Translations under genes and position numbers: made by a program
Shown: one piece after another, positions 17,421 through 25,895 of the stretch
Numbering within the stretch: position 1 is the stretch's first letter
How the letters are laid out: the number at the start of each line of letters is the position of its first letter
Notes under the pieces: model-generated
The model's database searches: none
What the model was told of the DNA's origin: nothing
The model's input: the letters and a program-made list of their open reading frames with translations, nothing else
NCBI GenBank assembly: GCA_026982375.1
Contig: JALSHF010000176.1
Span: 1 to 51,949, forward strand
DNA length: 51,949 bases
Direction: 5' to 3'
Source of the DNA: Emcibacter sp.
Lineage (GTDB): Bacteria; Pseudomonadota; Alphaproteobacteria; Sphingomonadales; Emcibacteraceae

Positions 17421-18482
17421 ATGCGTTTGAAACTTTTGGCCTCTGCCGTTCTTCTTCTGATCTTGGGCTATGTTTTTTTCTGGCATTATATGGCGGGGGA
17501 AATCGAAGAGAAATTCGGCATTTGGGTCAGTCAGCAAAAATCAAAAGGCGTGAGTATAAAATATAAGGATCTTGAGATTTCAGGTTTTCCTTACCGGATG
17601 GAGCTATCGTTAAATGACTTGAGGGTTGTCAAAACAGCTCAGGACAAAGCCCCGATATCCATATTATCCCCTCATGTCATGTTGGTGGCATTCCCGTGGA
17701 ATATTAATCACGGGGTTATTTTCAGTGACGGGGCGACCGTATATATTGGCGGCAGCAGAAACCCGAGCCTGGCCTTGAATATTGGGAAAACCCGTGCTTC
17801 GGCGAAAATTGATATCTTGAACCGGAAATTCCAAAGGGCTTCTTTTGTTATGGCGGATGTATCATGGGGGGCAGGGGAATCAGCAAAACGATCGGCTGCC
17901 GAGGAGGTGAAGCTCCATATCATGCAGCCCGAAGCCCCTGATGCTTCTGTGCCATTCAATGATATGGAACTTCCCGTTCTGATGAAGATTTATCTGGAGG
18001 CCACAGATGTGGTGGTTCAGGAAATCCCCGTGGGTATTTTTGGCAAAAAGGCGGATCAGGTTAAAATTGACCTTCAGTTTCATGGCGAGGAAATTCCGGA
18101 TTTTTCCAAGGAAAGCCTTAGTGTATGGCGGGATACCGGTGGCACGGTCGATGTGAAAAATATTTCTGTCTTATCGGGAGAGATGGACCTTATTCTTGAT
18201 GGGGAAGCCACATTGGATCAGGATTTGAAGCCCCTCGGTGCGTTTGCTGCCAAAATTCATGGCATTGATCATATCGTGACTATTCTTTCCGGTCATTCGG
18301 CCTTTCAGCAGGAACCGGGGGCCATGATATTGCAAGAATTACGCCGGATGAGCAAACAAGATGGCGCGAGCGCCGGAGCGGATCAAAGGAAAGATACCCT
18401 CGATTTAGCCATCAGCTTGCAGGGGGGACTATTGTTTTTAGGCCCGATTCCGGTTTATGAACTGGGTCCTGTGATAGATTGA
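17421..18482 (+). CDS. DUF2125 family protein
   Basis: A 353-residue alphaproteobacterial protein of unknown function. An N-terminal signal/anchor helix (LKLLASAVLLLILGYVFFWHYMAG) is followed by EEKFGIWVSQQKSKGVSIKYKDLEISGFPYRMELSLNDL, the family's typical opening, and a beta-rich body likely in the periplasm. It resembles AsmA-like bridge proteins in its layout, which hints at lipid or envelope work, but that is inference. It follows plsC in the same direction after 84 bp and converges with the dehydrogenase gene 4 bp away. Confidence 0.8.
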   Translation: MRLKLLASAVLLLILGYVFFWHYMAGEIEEKFGIWVSQQKSKGVSIKYKDLEISGFPYRMELSLNDLRVVKTAQDKAPISILSPHVMLVAFPWNINHGVIFSDGATVYIGGSRNPSLALNIGKTRASAKIDILNRKFQRASFVMADVSWGAGESAKRSAAEEVKLHIMQPEAPDASVPFNDMELPVLMKIYLEATDVVVQEIPVGIFGKKADQVKIDLQFHGEEIPDFSKESLSVWRDTGGTVDVKNISVLSGEMDLILDGEATLDQDLKPLGAFAAKIHGIDHIVTILSGHSAFQQEPGAMILQELRRMSKQDGASAGADQRKDTLDLAISLQGGLLFLGPIPVYELGPVID

Positions 18483-18486
18483 AAAT

Positions 18487-19404
18487 CTATTGGTCATCTT
18501 TATGACGGCCAAAGTCAGCGATATCCTGTTCTTGCCCGGCATCAATGATTTCTTTGCGAATGCGGCGGGTACGGTCAAATAATTTAAATAATTTATCGCC
18601 TTCATCATAACGGATGGCGCGCTGTAATGCGGTCAAATCTTCGCTGAAACGCCCCAGCATTTCCAGAACCGCCTCTTTATTATGCAGGAAAACATCGCGC
18701 CACATGGTGGGGTCTGACGCGGCGATACGGGTAAAATCCCTAAAACCGCCAGCGGAATATTTGATAACTTCTGACTTGGTGACTTCTTCGAGGTGACGGG
18801 CCGTGCCAACGATATTATACGCGATCAAATGGGGCAGGTGACTGGTAATGGCCAGCACCATATCATGATGATCCGGAGTCATAAGCTCAACCTTGCTGCC
18901 CAATGCCTGCCAGAATTTCTCGAGCTTATCCACCATGTCATCAGGGGTGTTTTCAAGGGGGGTAACGATGCACCAACGCCCTTCAAACAGGGCGGCAAAG
19001 CCCGCATCAGGCCCGGATTGTTCGGTTCCCGCCACGGGGTGCCCGGGGATAAGATGACAATCCGCCCTCATGAGCGGAGATAGGGCCTTTACCACGCTGC
19101 CTTTCACGGAACCAACATCGGTCAGGATGGCCCCGCTTTGCATTTCGGGGCAGATGATCTTGCCCAGATCACCATAAGTGCCAACAGGCGTCGCTAATAT
19201 GACAAGGTCACTGCCCCGGGCAGCTTCTTGCGGATCGGCGGTGATATGGTCGGCCAGTTTTAAGTCGCGGGATATCTGGCAATGTTCTTCGTTATTGTCA
19301 CAGGCGACAAGTCGGCCCGTAACGCCTGTTTTCTTAACGGCCCGCGCAATAGAGGAGCCAATCAGGCCCATACCGATAATGGTAATTTGAGAGAATAAGG
19401 CCAT
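18487..19404 (-). CDS. Prephenate/arogenate dehydrogenase
   Basis: The TyrA-family enzyme that oxidises and decarboxylates prephenate (or arogenate/cyclohexadienyl substrates) toward tyrosine. The 305-residue protein starts with a Rossmann fold, ITIIGMGLIGSSIARAV, then LVILATPVG, ILTDVGSVKG, HLIPGHPVAGTEQSG and ITSHLPHLIAYN with the catalytic His region, and an all-helical C-terminal part. There is no chorismate-mutase or ACT domain, so this is the single-domain TyrA/TyrC form. The start lies 2 bp after the hisC stop; the pairing suggests HisC supplies transamination for both histidine and aromatic routes. Confidence 0.93.
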   Translation of the reverse strand: MALFSQITIIGMGLIGSSIARAVKKTGVTGRLVACDNNEEHCQISRDLKLADHITADPQEAARGSDLVILATPVGTYGDLGKIICPEMQSGAILTDVGSVKGSVVKALSPLMRADCHLIPGHPVAGTEQSGPDAGFAALFEGRWCIVTPLENTPDDMVDKLEKFWQALGSKVELMTPDHHDMVLAITSHLPHLIAYNIVGTARHLEEVTKSEVIKYSAGGFRDFTRIAASDPTMWRDVFLHNKEAVLEMLGRFSEDLTALQRAIRYDEGDKLFKLFDRTRRIRKEIIDAGQEQDIADFGRHKDDQ

Positions 19405-19406
19405 GT

Positions 19407-20498
19407 TTAATGCTCCAAAAATTCTTTAAGCAGCTGGATCACAGCGCGGTTTTGCGACTCAGTCCCTATGGTCAGCCGCAGGCAGTGACGCAATTTTTGA
19501 CCCGGCAACCAACGCAGAATATACCCGCGCTTCAGGAGATATTCATTGGCTTTCTCTGCTGTTTTCCCAGCTTCTTCAGGGAATTCTATCAGAATGAAAT
19601 TGGTCACGCTCGGTATGGGCTTAAGGCCCATTGCGATCAGCTCGTCCCTTAAAATGCCAAGCCACTTTGTGTTATGGGCGCGGGCCTTATGTTCAAACCC
19701 GGCATCCGCCAAGGCGGCGATTCCGGCGACTTGCGTTGGTGACGGCACATTGAACGGGTCACGAATGCGGTCTAATACCGACGCAACCTCCGGGCAGGCA
19801 TAACCCCAGCCAAGCCTGAGGGCGGCCAAGCCGTATAATTTTGAAAAAGTGCGGGTCATTAAAATATTTCTGGATTTTCGAACCAGTTCAATGCCGGCCT
19901 GATAATCATCTTTTTCGACGAATTCAGCATAGGCACTATCCAGAATCAGCAGAATATTATCCGGGATATTTTTCCAGAGCCGTTCAACCTCTTTTGCTGT
20001 AATATAGGTGCCAGTCGGGTTATTGGGGTTGGCCAGAAATATGATGCGGGTGCGATCCGTAACGGCGGCCAGAATATTATCCACATTGGCGGTATAATTG
20101 GTATCATCAACTTCGATGGGCCGCCCGCCAAAGCTTGCGGCGGCGATGGGATACATCATGAAACTATGTTTGGGAAAGATGACCTCATCCCCCGGGGCAA
20201 TATACGCCCGGCAGGCAAGTTTCAGGATTTCGTCCGAGCCGATACCGCAAATGATCTGGCCCGCTTCGATGGTATATTTTTCCGCCAGCGCCGCGCGCAG
20301 ATCATGGTAGGAGGCATCCGGGTAACGATGTAATTTTTCCGCCTCTTCAAGGTAAGCTGAGATGGCCTTTGGGCTTGCGCCCAGCGCGCTTTCATTGGAC
20401 GATAATTTTACTGTGGTTTCCGCGCCTTCTGCATGGGATTTCCCCCCCACATAGACGTCAAGCTGCTTTATCCACGGACGTGGTTCCGGTCCAGTCAT
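19407..20498 (-). CDS. hisC: Histidinol-phosphate aminotransferase
   Basis: A class I/II PLP aminotransferase, HisC type, making histidinol phosphate and often also acting on phenylpyruvate and 4-hydroxyphenylpyruvate. Motifs: [68 protein letters not shown] and the PLP lysine in [20 protein letters not shown]. The ATG at 20498 is chosen (363 residues) because AGGAAA lies just upstream and the protein then begins [19 protein letters not shown] as in homologues. The open frame continues 26 codons further upstream without a ribosome-binding site. Divergent from metX. Confidence 0.93.
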   Translation of the reverse strand: MTGPEPRPWIKQLDVYVGGKSHAEGAETTVKLSSNESALGASPKAISAYLEEAEKLHRYPDASYHDLRAALAEKYTIEAGQIICGIGSDEILKLACRAYIAPGDEVIFPKHSFMMYPIAAASFGGRPIEVDDTNYTANVDNILAAVTDRTRIIFLANPNNPTGTYITAKEVERLWKNIPDNILLILDSAYAEFVEKDDYQAGIELVRKSRNILMTRTFSKLYGLAALRLGWGYACPEVASVLDRIRDPFNVPSPTQVAGIAALADAGFEHKARAHNTKWLGILRDELIAMGLKPIPSVTNFILIEFPEEAGKTAEKANEYLLKRGYILRWLPGQKLRHCLRLTIGTESQNRAVIQLLKEFLEH

Positions 20499-20565
20499 CG
20501 GGTTTCCTGATATTATTTTGTTATGGCCTGTCATTATATTATGGCACGTCAATTGGATTATATTC

Positions 20566-20600
20566 ATCTGGCGCAAAATTCAACTGTTCTTTTGCCAGAT
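20566..20600 (+). promoter_or_regulatory. Stem-loop in the metX leader
   Basis: ATCTGGCGCAAAA (20566-20578) pairs with TTTTGCCAGAT (20590-20600): an 11-bp stem with a 2-nt bulge and an 11-nt loop, ending 19 nt before the chosen metX ATG. A run of T follows ten bases later (GTTGTTTTTT). This could be an attenuator or a translation-control hairpin. It does not match the SAM-II motif that often precedes met genes in alphaproteobacteria. Confidence 0.45.
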
Positions 20601-20619
20601 AATGATTATGTTGTTTTTT

Positions 20620-21795
20620 ATGACGAAGGATACAATAGATAAAATTGACGCTGATGGCTATGCCGAAGTGGTGACGCTCGGGCAGAACCGTCCGCTCCTG
20701 CTTGATTCCGGGGAACAGATCACGTCATTTGACATGGCTTATAAGTCCTGGGGAAAATTAAACAGCGACAAAAGCAATGTGGTTCTTATTTGCCATGCCT
20801 TAACGGGTGATCAATATGTCAGAGGCCTTAATCCGATCACAGGCAAGCGGGGCTGGTGGGAAAATATGGTTGGTTCCGGCAAGCCTGTTGATACGGACGC
20901 TTATTATGTGATTTGCATCAACGCGCTTGGGTCTTGCGCCGGCACGACGGGCCCTGCATCGATAAATTCAATCACGGGAAAAACATATGGCATAGATTTT
21001 CCGGTGATTACCATAGGCGACATGGTGCGGGCGCAGGCCATGCTTCTGGATCATTTAGAAATTGACCAGCTTTTCTCGATCATCGGCGGCTCCATGGGCG
21101 GCATGCAGGCTTTGCAATGGGCCGTGGATTATCCGGATAGGGCGAAAACAGTTATTTCCATTGCCGCAACATGGCGTCACTCGGCCCAGAATATCGCCTT
21201 TCACGAAGTGGGGCGTCAGGCGATCATGGCCGATCCCAACTGGGCTTCCGGCCGTTATCTTGACCATGATCAAAGGCCGCAGTCCGGCCTTGCGGTGGCC
21301 CGTATGGCAGCCCATATAACCTATATGTCTGAAACCGGCCTGACCAATCGTTTTGGCCGCGCACTTCAGGACCGGGACAAGCTGGCGTTTGGTTTTGATG
21401 CGGATTTTCAGATTGAAAGTTACCTGCGTCATCAGGGTTTGTCTTTTGTCGACAGATTTGATGCCAATAGTTATCTGTATATCACCCGCGCCATGGATTA
21501 TTATGATCTGGCTGCGGGACATGACGGCATTCTGGCGGAGGCCTTTCGCGGCACGAAAACCAGATTCTGCATTTTGTCATTCACGTCTGACTGGCTTTAT
21601 CCGACATCGGAAAGCCGTCATATCTCGCGGGCGCTTAATGCGGTCGGCGCAAGGGTTAGTTTTGCCGATATAGAAATGAGCAAGGGCCATGATAGTTTTC
21701 TGCTTGATTGCCCGGAGATGTTCAATATCGTGCGGGGCTTTCTTAAATCGGAAATGACAGCCACCGGGGTATCAATATCCGGGGTATCAATATAA
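20620..21795 (+). CDS. metX: Homoserine O-acyltransferase MetX
   Basis: An alpha/beta-hydrolase that acylates homoserine, the first committed step of methionine synthesis. Motifs: [29 protein letters not shown], nucleophile elbow [13 protein letters not shown] (Ser158), SDWLYPT with the acid, and GHDSFLLD with the His. Sequence alone does not tell acetyl-CoA from succinyl-CoA; MetX proteins of alphaproteobacteria include both. The start is uncertain: the frame is open from 20518, but residues before [10 protein letters not shown] are Trp/Ile/Phe-rich and unlike the family, so ATG 20620 (391 residues) is used although no good ribosome-binding site is seen. Overlaps metW by 1 bp (TAATG). Confidence 0.92.
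   Translation: MTKDTIDKIDADGYAEVVTLGQNRPLLLDSGEQITSFDMAYKSWGKLNSDKSNVVLICHALTGDQYVRGLNPITGKRGWWENMVGSGKPVDTDAYYVICINALGSCAGTTGPASINSITGKTYGIDFPVITIGDMVRAQAMLLDHLEIDQLFSIIGGSMGGMQALQWAVDYPDRAKTVISIAATWRHSAQNIAFHEVGRQAIMADPNWASGRYLDHDQRPQSGLAVARMAAHITYMSETGLTNRFGRALQDRDKLAFGFDADFQIESYLRHQGLSFVDRFDANSYLYITRAMDYYDLAAGHDGILAEAFRGTKTRFCILSFTSDWLYPTSESRHISRALNAVGARVSFADIEMSKGHDSFLLDCPEMFNIVRGFLKSEMTATGVSISGVSI
21764..21793. repeat. Perfect 15-bp tandem duplication at the metX end
   Basis: CCGGGGTATCAATAT is present twice (21764-21778, 21779-21793), giving the last residues GVSI-SGVSI of MetX just before the stop and the metW start. Confidence 0.9.
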
Positions 21796-22421
21796 TGACA
21801 GAACAAGAATCAAGGGCATCAGATATTCGGGTCGATCTTCTGGAAATTGCGCGGCTTATTGAACCCGGCGCGACGGTGCTTGATGTGGGCTGCGGGGACG
21901 GCAGCCTTCTGGATTATCTTGTGCGGCAGAAACAGGTTGATGGCCGGGGTATTGAGCTGAGTTCCGAAGGGGTCAATCAATCTATTGCCAAGGGACTTTC
22001 CGTTATTCAGGGCAATGCGGAAGAAGATATAACTTTTTTTCCGGACGATTGTTTTGATTATGTGATTTTAAGCCAGACTTTGCAGGCCATGAGAAGGCCC
22101 GATAAAATGCTTGAACAATTGCTGCGTGTCGGGCGTAAGGCAATCGTGTCTTTCCCAAATTTTGCTCATTGGAAAGTGCGGGTAAGTCTTGGGCTGCGCG
22201 GCAGCATGCCGGTGAATAATACTTTGGAACATCCGTGGTATTCGACGCCAAATATTCATTTTTGCACCATTCGGGATTTTGTAAATCTGTGCGGACAGCA
22301 GAATATTCATCTGGAACAATCCATGGCGATTAATGCCAGAGGATACCGGATGCCGTTTCATAACTTGTTTCTGGCAAACTTCCTGGCAACCCAAGGCATG
22401 TATGTCATCACCAGAAAATAA
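21795..22421 (+). CDS. metW: Methionine biosynthesis protein MetW
   Basis: A 208-residue SAM-methyltransferase-fold protein, MetW type. Motif I is VLDVGCGDGSLLDYL, followed by RGIELSSEGVNQSIAKGLSVIQGNAEEDI, DYVILSQTLQAMRRPDKMLEQLLRVG and VSFPNFAHWKVR, all typical of MetW. MetW is needed with MetX for homoserine acylation in several proteobacteria, probably as a partner that activates MetX. The 1-bp overlap with metX supports a joint role. Confidence 0.94.
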   Translation: MTEQESRASDIRVDLLEIARLIEPGATVLDVGCGDGSLLDYLVRQKQVDGRGIELSSEGVNQSIAKGLSVIQGNAEEDITFFPDDCFDYVILSQTLQAMRRPDKMLEQLLRVGRKAIVSFPNFAHWKVRVSLGLRGSMPVNNTLEHPWYSTPNIHFCTIRDFVNLCGQQNIHLEQSMAINARGYRMPFHNLFLANFLATQGMYVITRK

Positions 22422-22432
22422 AGGAGAATCTT

Positions 22433-23212
22433 ATGACAAAAAAAGATAATGAAAGCCCAAAAAAGGCAAACCATGAGGCAGAAAGACAGGAAAAAATTTT
22501 TCCGGCTTTATACAATCAGATCGTACCATTATTGAAAACGGTGCATAAAGATTTGAAATTGCGAAATGATCAAAAATTCGGGTTTGCCGCAAATATAAAT
22601 GCGGTACCGATTACCATGCAAGAACTGCCGATGGCGGCGAAATTCTTTCCGATTGTTTTTGCCGCGGATGAGCCAAATGTTATGTTGGCGGTGCTGGGCA
22701 TTCGAAATGGGCAAAATCTCTTTGTAGATGAAAATGGTGATTGGCAGGAAAATAGTTACATTCCGAGTTACATCAGGCGCTATCCTTTCTATATTGCCAA
22801 GCCGGATGAGAAATCTGAACCGATTATTTGTATTGATGACACATCACCACTCTTGTCCCCGGATGGCAAGATCGCGCTTTTTAAAGGTGAAACCCCCACG
22901 GATGAATTGAACCACATTATGGATTTTACGCGTAGTTATGAACAACAAATAGCGTGGACGAGTGAGTTCAGTCAGGCCCTGACTGAAAAAGATATATTGG
23001 AAGGTCAGCGCGTATCTTTCAAGACGGGCGAGGAAGTGAAAGCCAATGTGGATGGCTTTAAAACCATTAGCCGGCCAAAATTTGATGATCTGGACGGGGC
23101 GACATTGAAAGAATGGCTCGGCAAGAACTGGCTTGATGCCAGCATTTTACATCTGGCGTCAGGGAGCAATTTTGATACATTATGGCGCATGGATCAGAAA
23201 CGGAATGGCTAG
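22433..23212 (+). CDS. SapC family protein
   Basis: A 259-residue protein of the SapC family. After a Lys/Glu-rich start come FPALYNQIVPLLKTVHKDLKL, PITMQELPMAAKFFPIVFA, AVLGIRNGQNLFVDENGDWQENSYIPSYIRRYPF, and in the C-terminal half TLKEWLGKNWLDASILHLASGSNFDTL. The family is named after an S-layer locus protein of Campylobacter, is common near outer-membrane transport genes in alphaproteobacteria and has no proven reaction. There is no signal peptide, so it is cytoplasmic. It follows metW by 11 bp with AAGGAGAA before the ATG, hence probably the last gene of the metXW operon. Confidence 0.82.
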   Translation: MTKKDNESPKKANHEAERQEKIFPALYNQIVPLLKTVHKDLKLRNDQKFGFAANINAVPITMQELPMAAKFFPIVFAADEPNVMLAVLGIRNGQNLFVDENGDWQENSYIPSYIRRYPFYIAKPDEKSEPIICIDDTSPLLSPDGKIALFKGETPTDELNHIMDFTRSYEQQIAWTSEFSQALTEKDILEGQRVSFKTGEEVKANVDGFKTISRPKFDDLDGATLKEWLGKNWLDASILHLASGSNFDTLWRMDQKRNG

Positions 23213-23219
23213 CGTATCC

Positions 23220-24230
23220 TCAAAAATCATAGAGCAGGCCGGCGCGGGCCACCGTATCTGTTTTTCGTCGTCCGAGCGGGGCATCCTGATCATACAAGAT
23301 GTCATATGAAAATTTGCTGCTTAATGCACCATTGATTTTCACCTTAAGGGCCGTTTTGCTCTCAATGATATTTTTATTGCCAAAAAAGAGAACAGTGGTA
23401 TTGGTAAGGTTGCTGCGGTCATTGATTGTCCAGTCGAAAATACTGCTGGCGAAGACATTGAAACTGCTGTTATAGCCATCGCCGGGCAGGTCCCTGGTAA
23501 ATAGAAGGCTTGGGCCGCCTTCAACTTTCCAGCTATAGCTGTCATTGTCAATCACCGGATAACCAATACCGAGGGAGGTTGTAATCCGCTCCCTGAATGT
23601 GCCGAATTGATCATTTTCATAACCGGCAAAGCTGACGAGATAGAGTTGTTCAGATAAATCATAATCCAGTTTGTAAGACAGCCCCCAACGCTGCTTGTCT
23701 TTGGTGCCGGAATTTTTGTTCAAGTCGAAAAAGCTATCGATTGTATGATGAAGCTGTTCTGTCTCACGTTTTAATGTTCCGCCCAGCCCTAATGATTCTT
23801 GGCTTGTATTGCCGGATGAACGCAGAAAATTAAGTTCTACCTCACCTTTCCAGCCGCGAAAATTGAAGAAACCGGGGTCTTCCTCGATAATTACCGCGCT
23901 GACGGCGGGTTTTTCCTCAACCACATCCAGGACTTCTTTGGCGGTGATTTGCGGGCCGGGTTCAACTTCGGCTTTTGCAACAACAGTTGCCGGTTCTGTC
24001 ATATTTTGTTTCAGGCTCAAAACAAGCTTCCGAATATCTTTTTCAGCTCCCGGATTGGCGGCAATGGCAAGTTCCGCCACCATATCAAGATTTTTACCAC
24101 CGTCTTTTCCCGATGCGACGATAAGTAAATTCATAATATCCGGTGATACCCGGTCAGCGGCATGGGGTGAGGCGAATGTTATCCCGGCGAATATAATCGC
24201 CGTCAGGGTTGTTTTAAAAGCGAAAGACAT
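23220..24230 (-). CDS. DUF481 outer-membrane protein
   Basis: A 336-residue exported protein. Signal peptide FAFKTTLTAIIFAGITFASPHAA is followed by a helical stretch (about 25-110) and a DUF481 (YdiY-like, 'salt-induced outer membrane protein') beta-barrel: GWKGEVELNFLRSSGNTSQESLGLGGTL, RWGLSYKLDYDLSEQLYLVSFAGYENDQFGTFRERITTSLGIGYPV, ending with a Phe (AGLLYDF) as outer-membrane proteins do. The residue 25-110 segment is extra compared with short DUF481 proteins. It lies 16 bp after the YceI-like gene on the same strand. Confidence 0.85.
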   Translation of the reverse strand: MSFAFKTTLTAIIFAGITFASPHAADRVSPDIMNLLIVASGKDGGKNLDMVAELAIAANPGAEKDIRKLVLSLKQNMTEPATVVAKAEVEPGPQITAKEVLDVVEEKPAVSAVIIEEDPGFFNFRGWKGEVELNFLRSSGNTSQESLGLGGTLKRETEQLHHTIDSFFDLNKNSGTKDKQRWGLSYKLDYDLSEQLYLVSFAGYENDQFGTFRERITTSLGIGYPVIDNDSYSWKVEGGPSLLFTRDLPGDGYNSSFNVFASSIFDWTINDRSNLTNTTVLFFGNKNIIESKTALKVKINGALSSKFSYDILYDQDAPLGRRKTDTVARAGLLYDF

Positions 24231-24246
24231 GGAATAGGCTCTTTAA

Positions 24247-24858
24247 TTATGGTGTCTGGTTGAAACTCAGGCGAAAAATAATCGGAACACTGCTGCTGAT
24301 CGACGGCAGATTTGCCAGTTTTTTTAACCTCTCCAAACCGGGAAGTAAATTAAATTCTCCCGCATCAAGGAAAATAATTTCACCGGGGATTACCACGGCG
24401 GTCTTGTCACTTAACCGCAAGACCACAAGCTGGGCATCAAATGTTTGCTGAAAGCCGTGAAGATCAAGATCAAAGCTTGTTTCAACGGATTTTTGTCCGC
24501 CGATTTCGAGCTTTTCAAATTGCGCCATATCAATTTTGCCGCGTAATTCAGCCAGAGGAAAATTCTTTGTTTCAAAGAAAAATTCTTTCATTCGGGCATT
24601 GCGAATATCAACCCATGTTTCCACACTGGTCAGATCAATGAGCAGGGTGATATCCCCCTCTGCCGTGATCCGGCCCTCCAGCCGGTAAAAGCCGTTGCTT
24701 TCACCAATAGAGTTTTTCTTGATCGACCCAAAAGACAGGCTGGAATTTTCCATATCCAGTATCCAGTCTGCTTTGGCCGTATTTATAGCCAGCCCCATGA
24801 TCAAAAGCATGGCTGGAAGAAAGCAGGCAACAGTGGTTATTATTTTTTTAACGGTCAT
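24247..24858 (-). CDS. YceI-like periplasmic lipid-binding protein
   Basis: A YceI-family lipocalin-like protein that is predicted to bind isoprenoid or other lipids in the periplasm. From ATG 24858 it has a signal peptide (MTVKKIITTVACFLPAMLLI...NTAKA) and then DWILDMENSSLSFGSIKKNSIGESNGF, GDITLLIDLTSVETWVDIRNARMKEFFFETKNFPLAEL, the common YceI pattern in which the ligand barrel alternates with RN/RD turns. The frame opens 17 codons further upstream, but the chosen Met gives a proper signal peptide and has CAGGG upstream. 203 residues. Pairs with the DUF481 gene. Confidence 0.85.
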   Translation of the reverse strand: MTVKKIITTVACFLPAMLLIMGLAINTAKADWILDMENSSLSFGSIKKNSIGESNGFYRLEGRITAEGDITLLIDLTSVETWVDIRNARMKEFFFETKNFPLAELRGKIDMAQFEKLEIGGQKSVETSFDLDLHGFQQTFDAQLVVLRLSDKTAVVIPGEIIFLDAGEFNLLPGLERLKKLANLPSISSSVPIIFRLSFNQTP

Positions 24859-25020
24859 TATTTTTTCCCTGAGTAATTTCTGAAATAAAAAGATAACAGA
24901 AGAAAACACAGAGATAAACCAATATGAAACACAGGAGAGATAAAGGTCGGGATGGTTCGTTATGCCAAGGGATATTGCAGGGGATATTATAGGTTACCAT
25001 CGTGTTTTTCTCATAATACT

Positions 25021-25060
25021 GTCGGAATATTTTACACATTGTCAGAATATTTTACAATAA
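25021..25060. repeat. Imperfect 20-bp tandem repeat
   Basis: Copies 25021-25040 and 25041-25060 share GTC(G/A)GAATATTTTACA and diverge only in the last few bases. Confidence 0.75.
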
Positions 25061-25182
25061 TAAGAGAATGTGAACTGGGCAAATAGGGCAATATTTTATT
25101 AACCCATTGTAATATAAGAAAAAAATTATATTGGTGCGTAATTTGCATGGAAATTATCTGATTAGCCAGTAGTAAACCAGAA

Positions 25183-25204
25183 AAATAGTTAATAAATAGT
25201 TAAT
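25183..25204. repeat. Perfect 11-bp tandem repeat
   Basis: AAATAGTTAAT occurs twice (25183-25193, 25194-25204) immediately before the ribosome-binding site of the PEP-CTERM-like gene. Confidence 0.75.
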
Positions 25205-25216
25205 AAGGAGATTAAA

Positions 25217-25831
25217 ATGTATAATTACGTTCGGCATGCTTTGGTGGCATGCTTTTTTATATTTTCAACCCAGGCGGCCTCTGCCGCTATTATTCAGGCG
25301 GATTTTGGCGAAGAGCTGGATCTTGAGGCGTTTAGCCAATCAGCCGGCCCTCGCGTTTTTTTTGCCGATGATCGGGTTATTGGCGCAGGTTCAGAGCTGA
25401 CCATTGCCGATGAAACAGCCAATCCAAGTGGCTGGGACGGCTATCTGGATGTTGATATGTCCGGATATCTGCTCACACTTACCCATATGGAGAACTTTAC
25501 TGATTTTCAAACAGCCTCGATTACATTGACGGATATATTGTTTGATATTATTGGGGAAATGATTATCGATGTTACCTTAATTACCGATTCAATAATCGAT
25601 TTTGCCGACTCTGACCCCTATACCGAAGAAATATTATTCACGAATAATTCCATCACCCTGAATTTTTTCGTCAATGATATTCCGGCATTGGATCTGTTTA
25701 ATTTTGTTGGTGGCGGTACGGCAACCTATCAGATCACAACCCGGACGGTCAGTGTGGATGCGCCTGCATCACTGGGCCTGATGCTTCTGGGGCTTGCAGG
25801 TTTTGCTCTGAGACGCCGTTTTGTAAAATAA
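25217..25831 (+). CDS. PEP-CTERM-like exported protein
   Basis: A 204-residue secreted protein of unknown role. The N-terminus is a signal peptide (YVRHALVACFFIFSTQAASA). The mature part is acidic and rich in beta-type sequence with many Asp, Thr and Ile. The C-terminus VDAPASLGLMLLGLAGFALRRRF has the three parts of a PEP-CTERM sorting tag: a short Pro motif (here APAS, a known 'VxAP' type variant of VPEP), a hydrophobic helix and an Arg cluster. Such tags are cut by an exosortase and target proteins to the surface, often with exopolysaccharide. No exosortase gene is in the window. Strong AAGGAG before the ATG. A terminator follows. Confidence 0.8.
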   Translation: MYNYVRHALVACFFIFSTQAASAAIIQADFGEELDLEAFSQSAGPRVFFADDRVIGAGSELTIADETANPSGWDGYLDVDMSGYLLTLTHMENFTDFQTASITLTDILFDIIGEMIIDVTLITDSIIDFADSDPYTEEILFTNNSITLNFFVNDIPALDLFNFVGGGTATYQITTRTVSVDAPASLGLMLLGLAGFALRRRFVK

Positions 25832-25857
25832 TCGGTTCGCTTATTATTCAATGCTTT

Positions 25858-25890
25858 ACAAGGCCCGCCTTTGCGGGCCTTGTTGTTTTC
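25858..25890. terminator. Bidirectional intrinsic terminator
   Basis: Perfect 11-bp arms ACAAGGCCCGC / GCGGGCCTTGT around a CTTT loop, followed by TGTTTTC on the plus strand. It separates the convergent PEP-CTERM-like gene and the beta-oxidation operon, and can serve both. Confidence 0.85.
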
Positions 25891-25895
25891 ATAGC

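Larger units (their letters stand above)
24859..25216. other. 358-bp AT-rich spacer with two short tandem repeats
   Basis: No gene recognised. It holds imperfect 20-bp copies at 25021-25040 and 25041-25060 (GTC-GGAATATTTTACA type) and a perfect 11-bp pair AAATAGTTAAT at 25183-25204. The ribosome-binding site AAGGAG of the next gene follows directly. Divergent promoters are expected here, but no clear boxes were seen. Confidence 0.6.

Noticed and set aside
20499-20619. SAM-II riboswitch before metX
   Set aside because: The leader has a hairpin but not the SAM-II pseudoknot sequence or its usual position over the ribosome-binding site.
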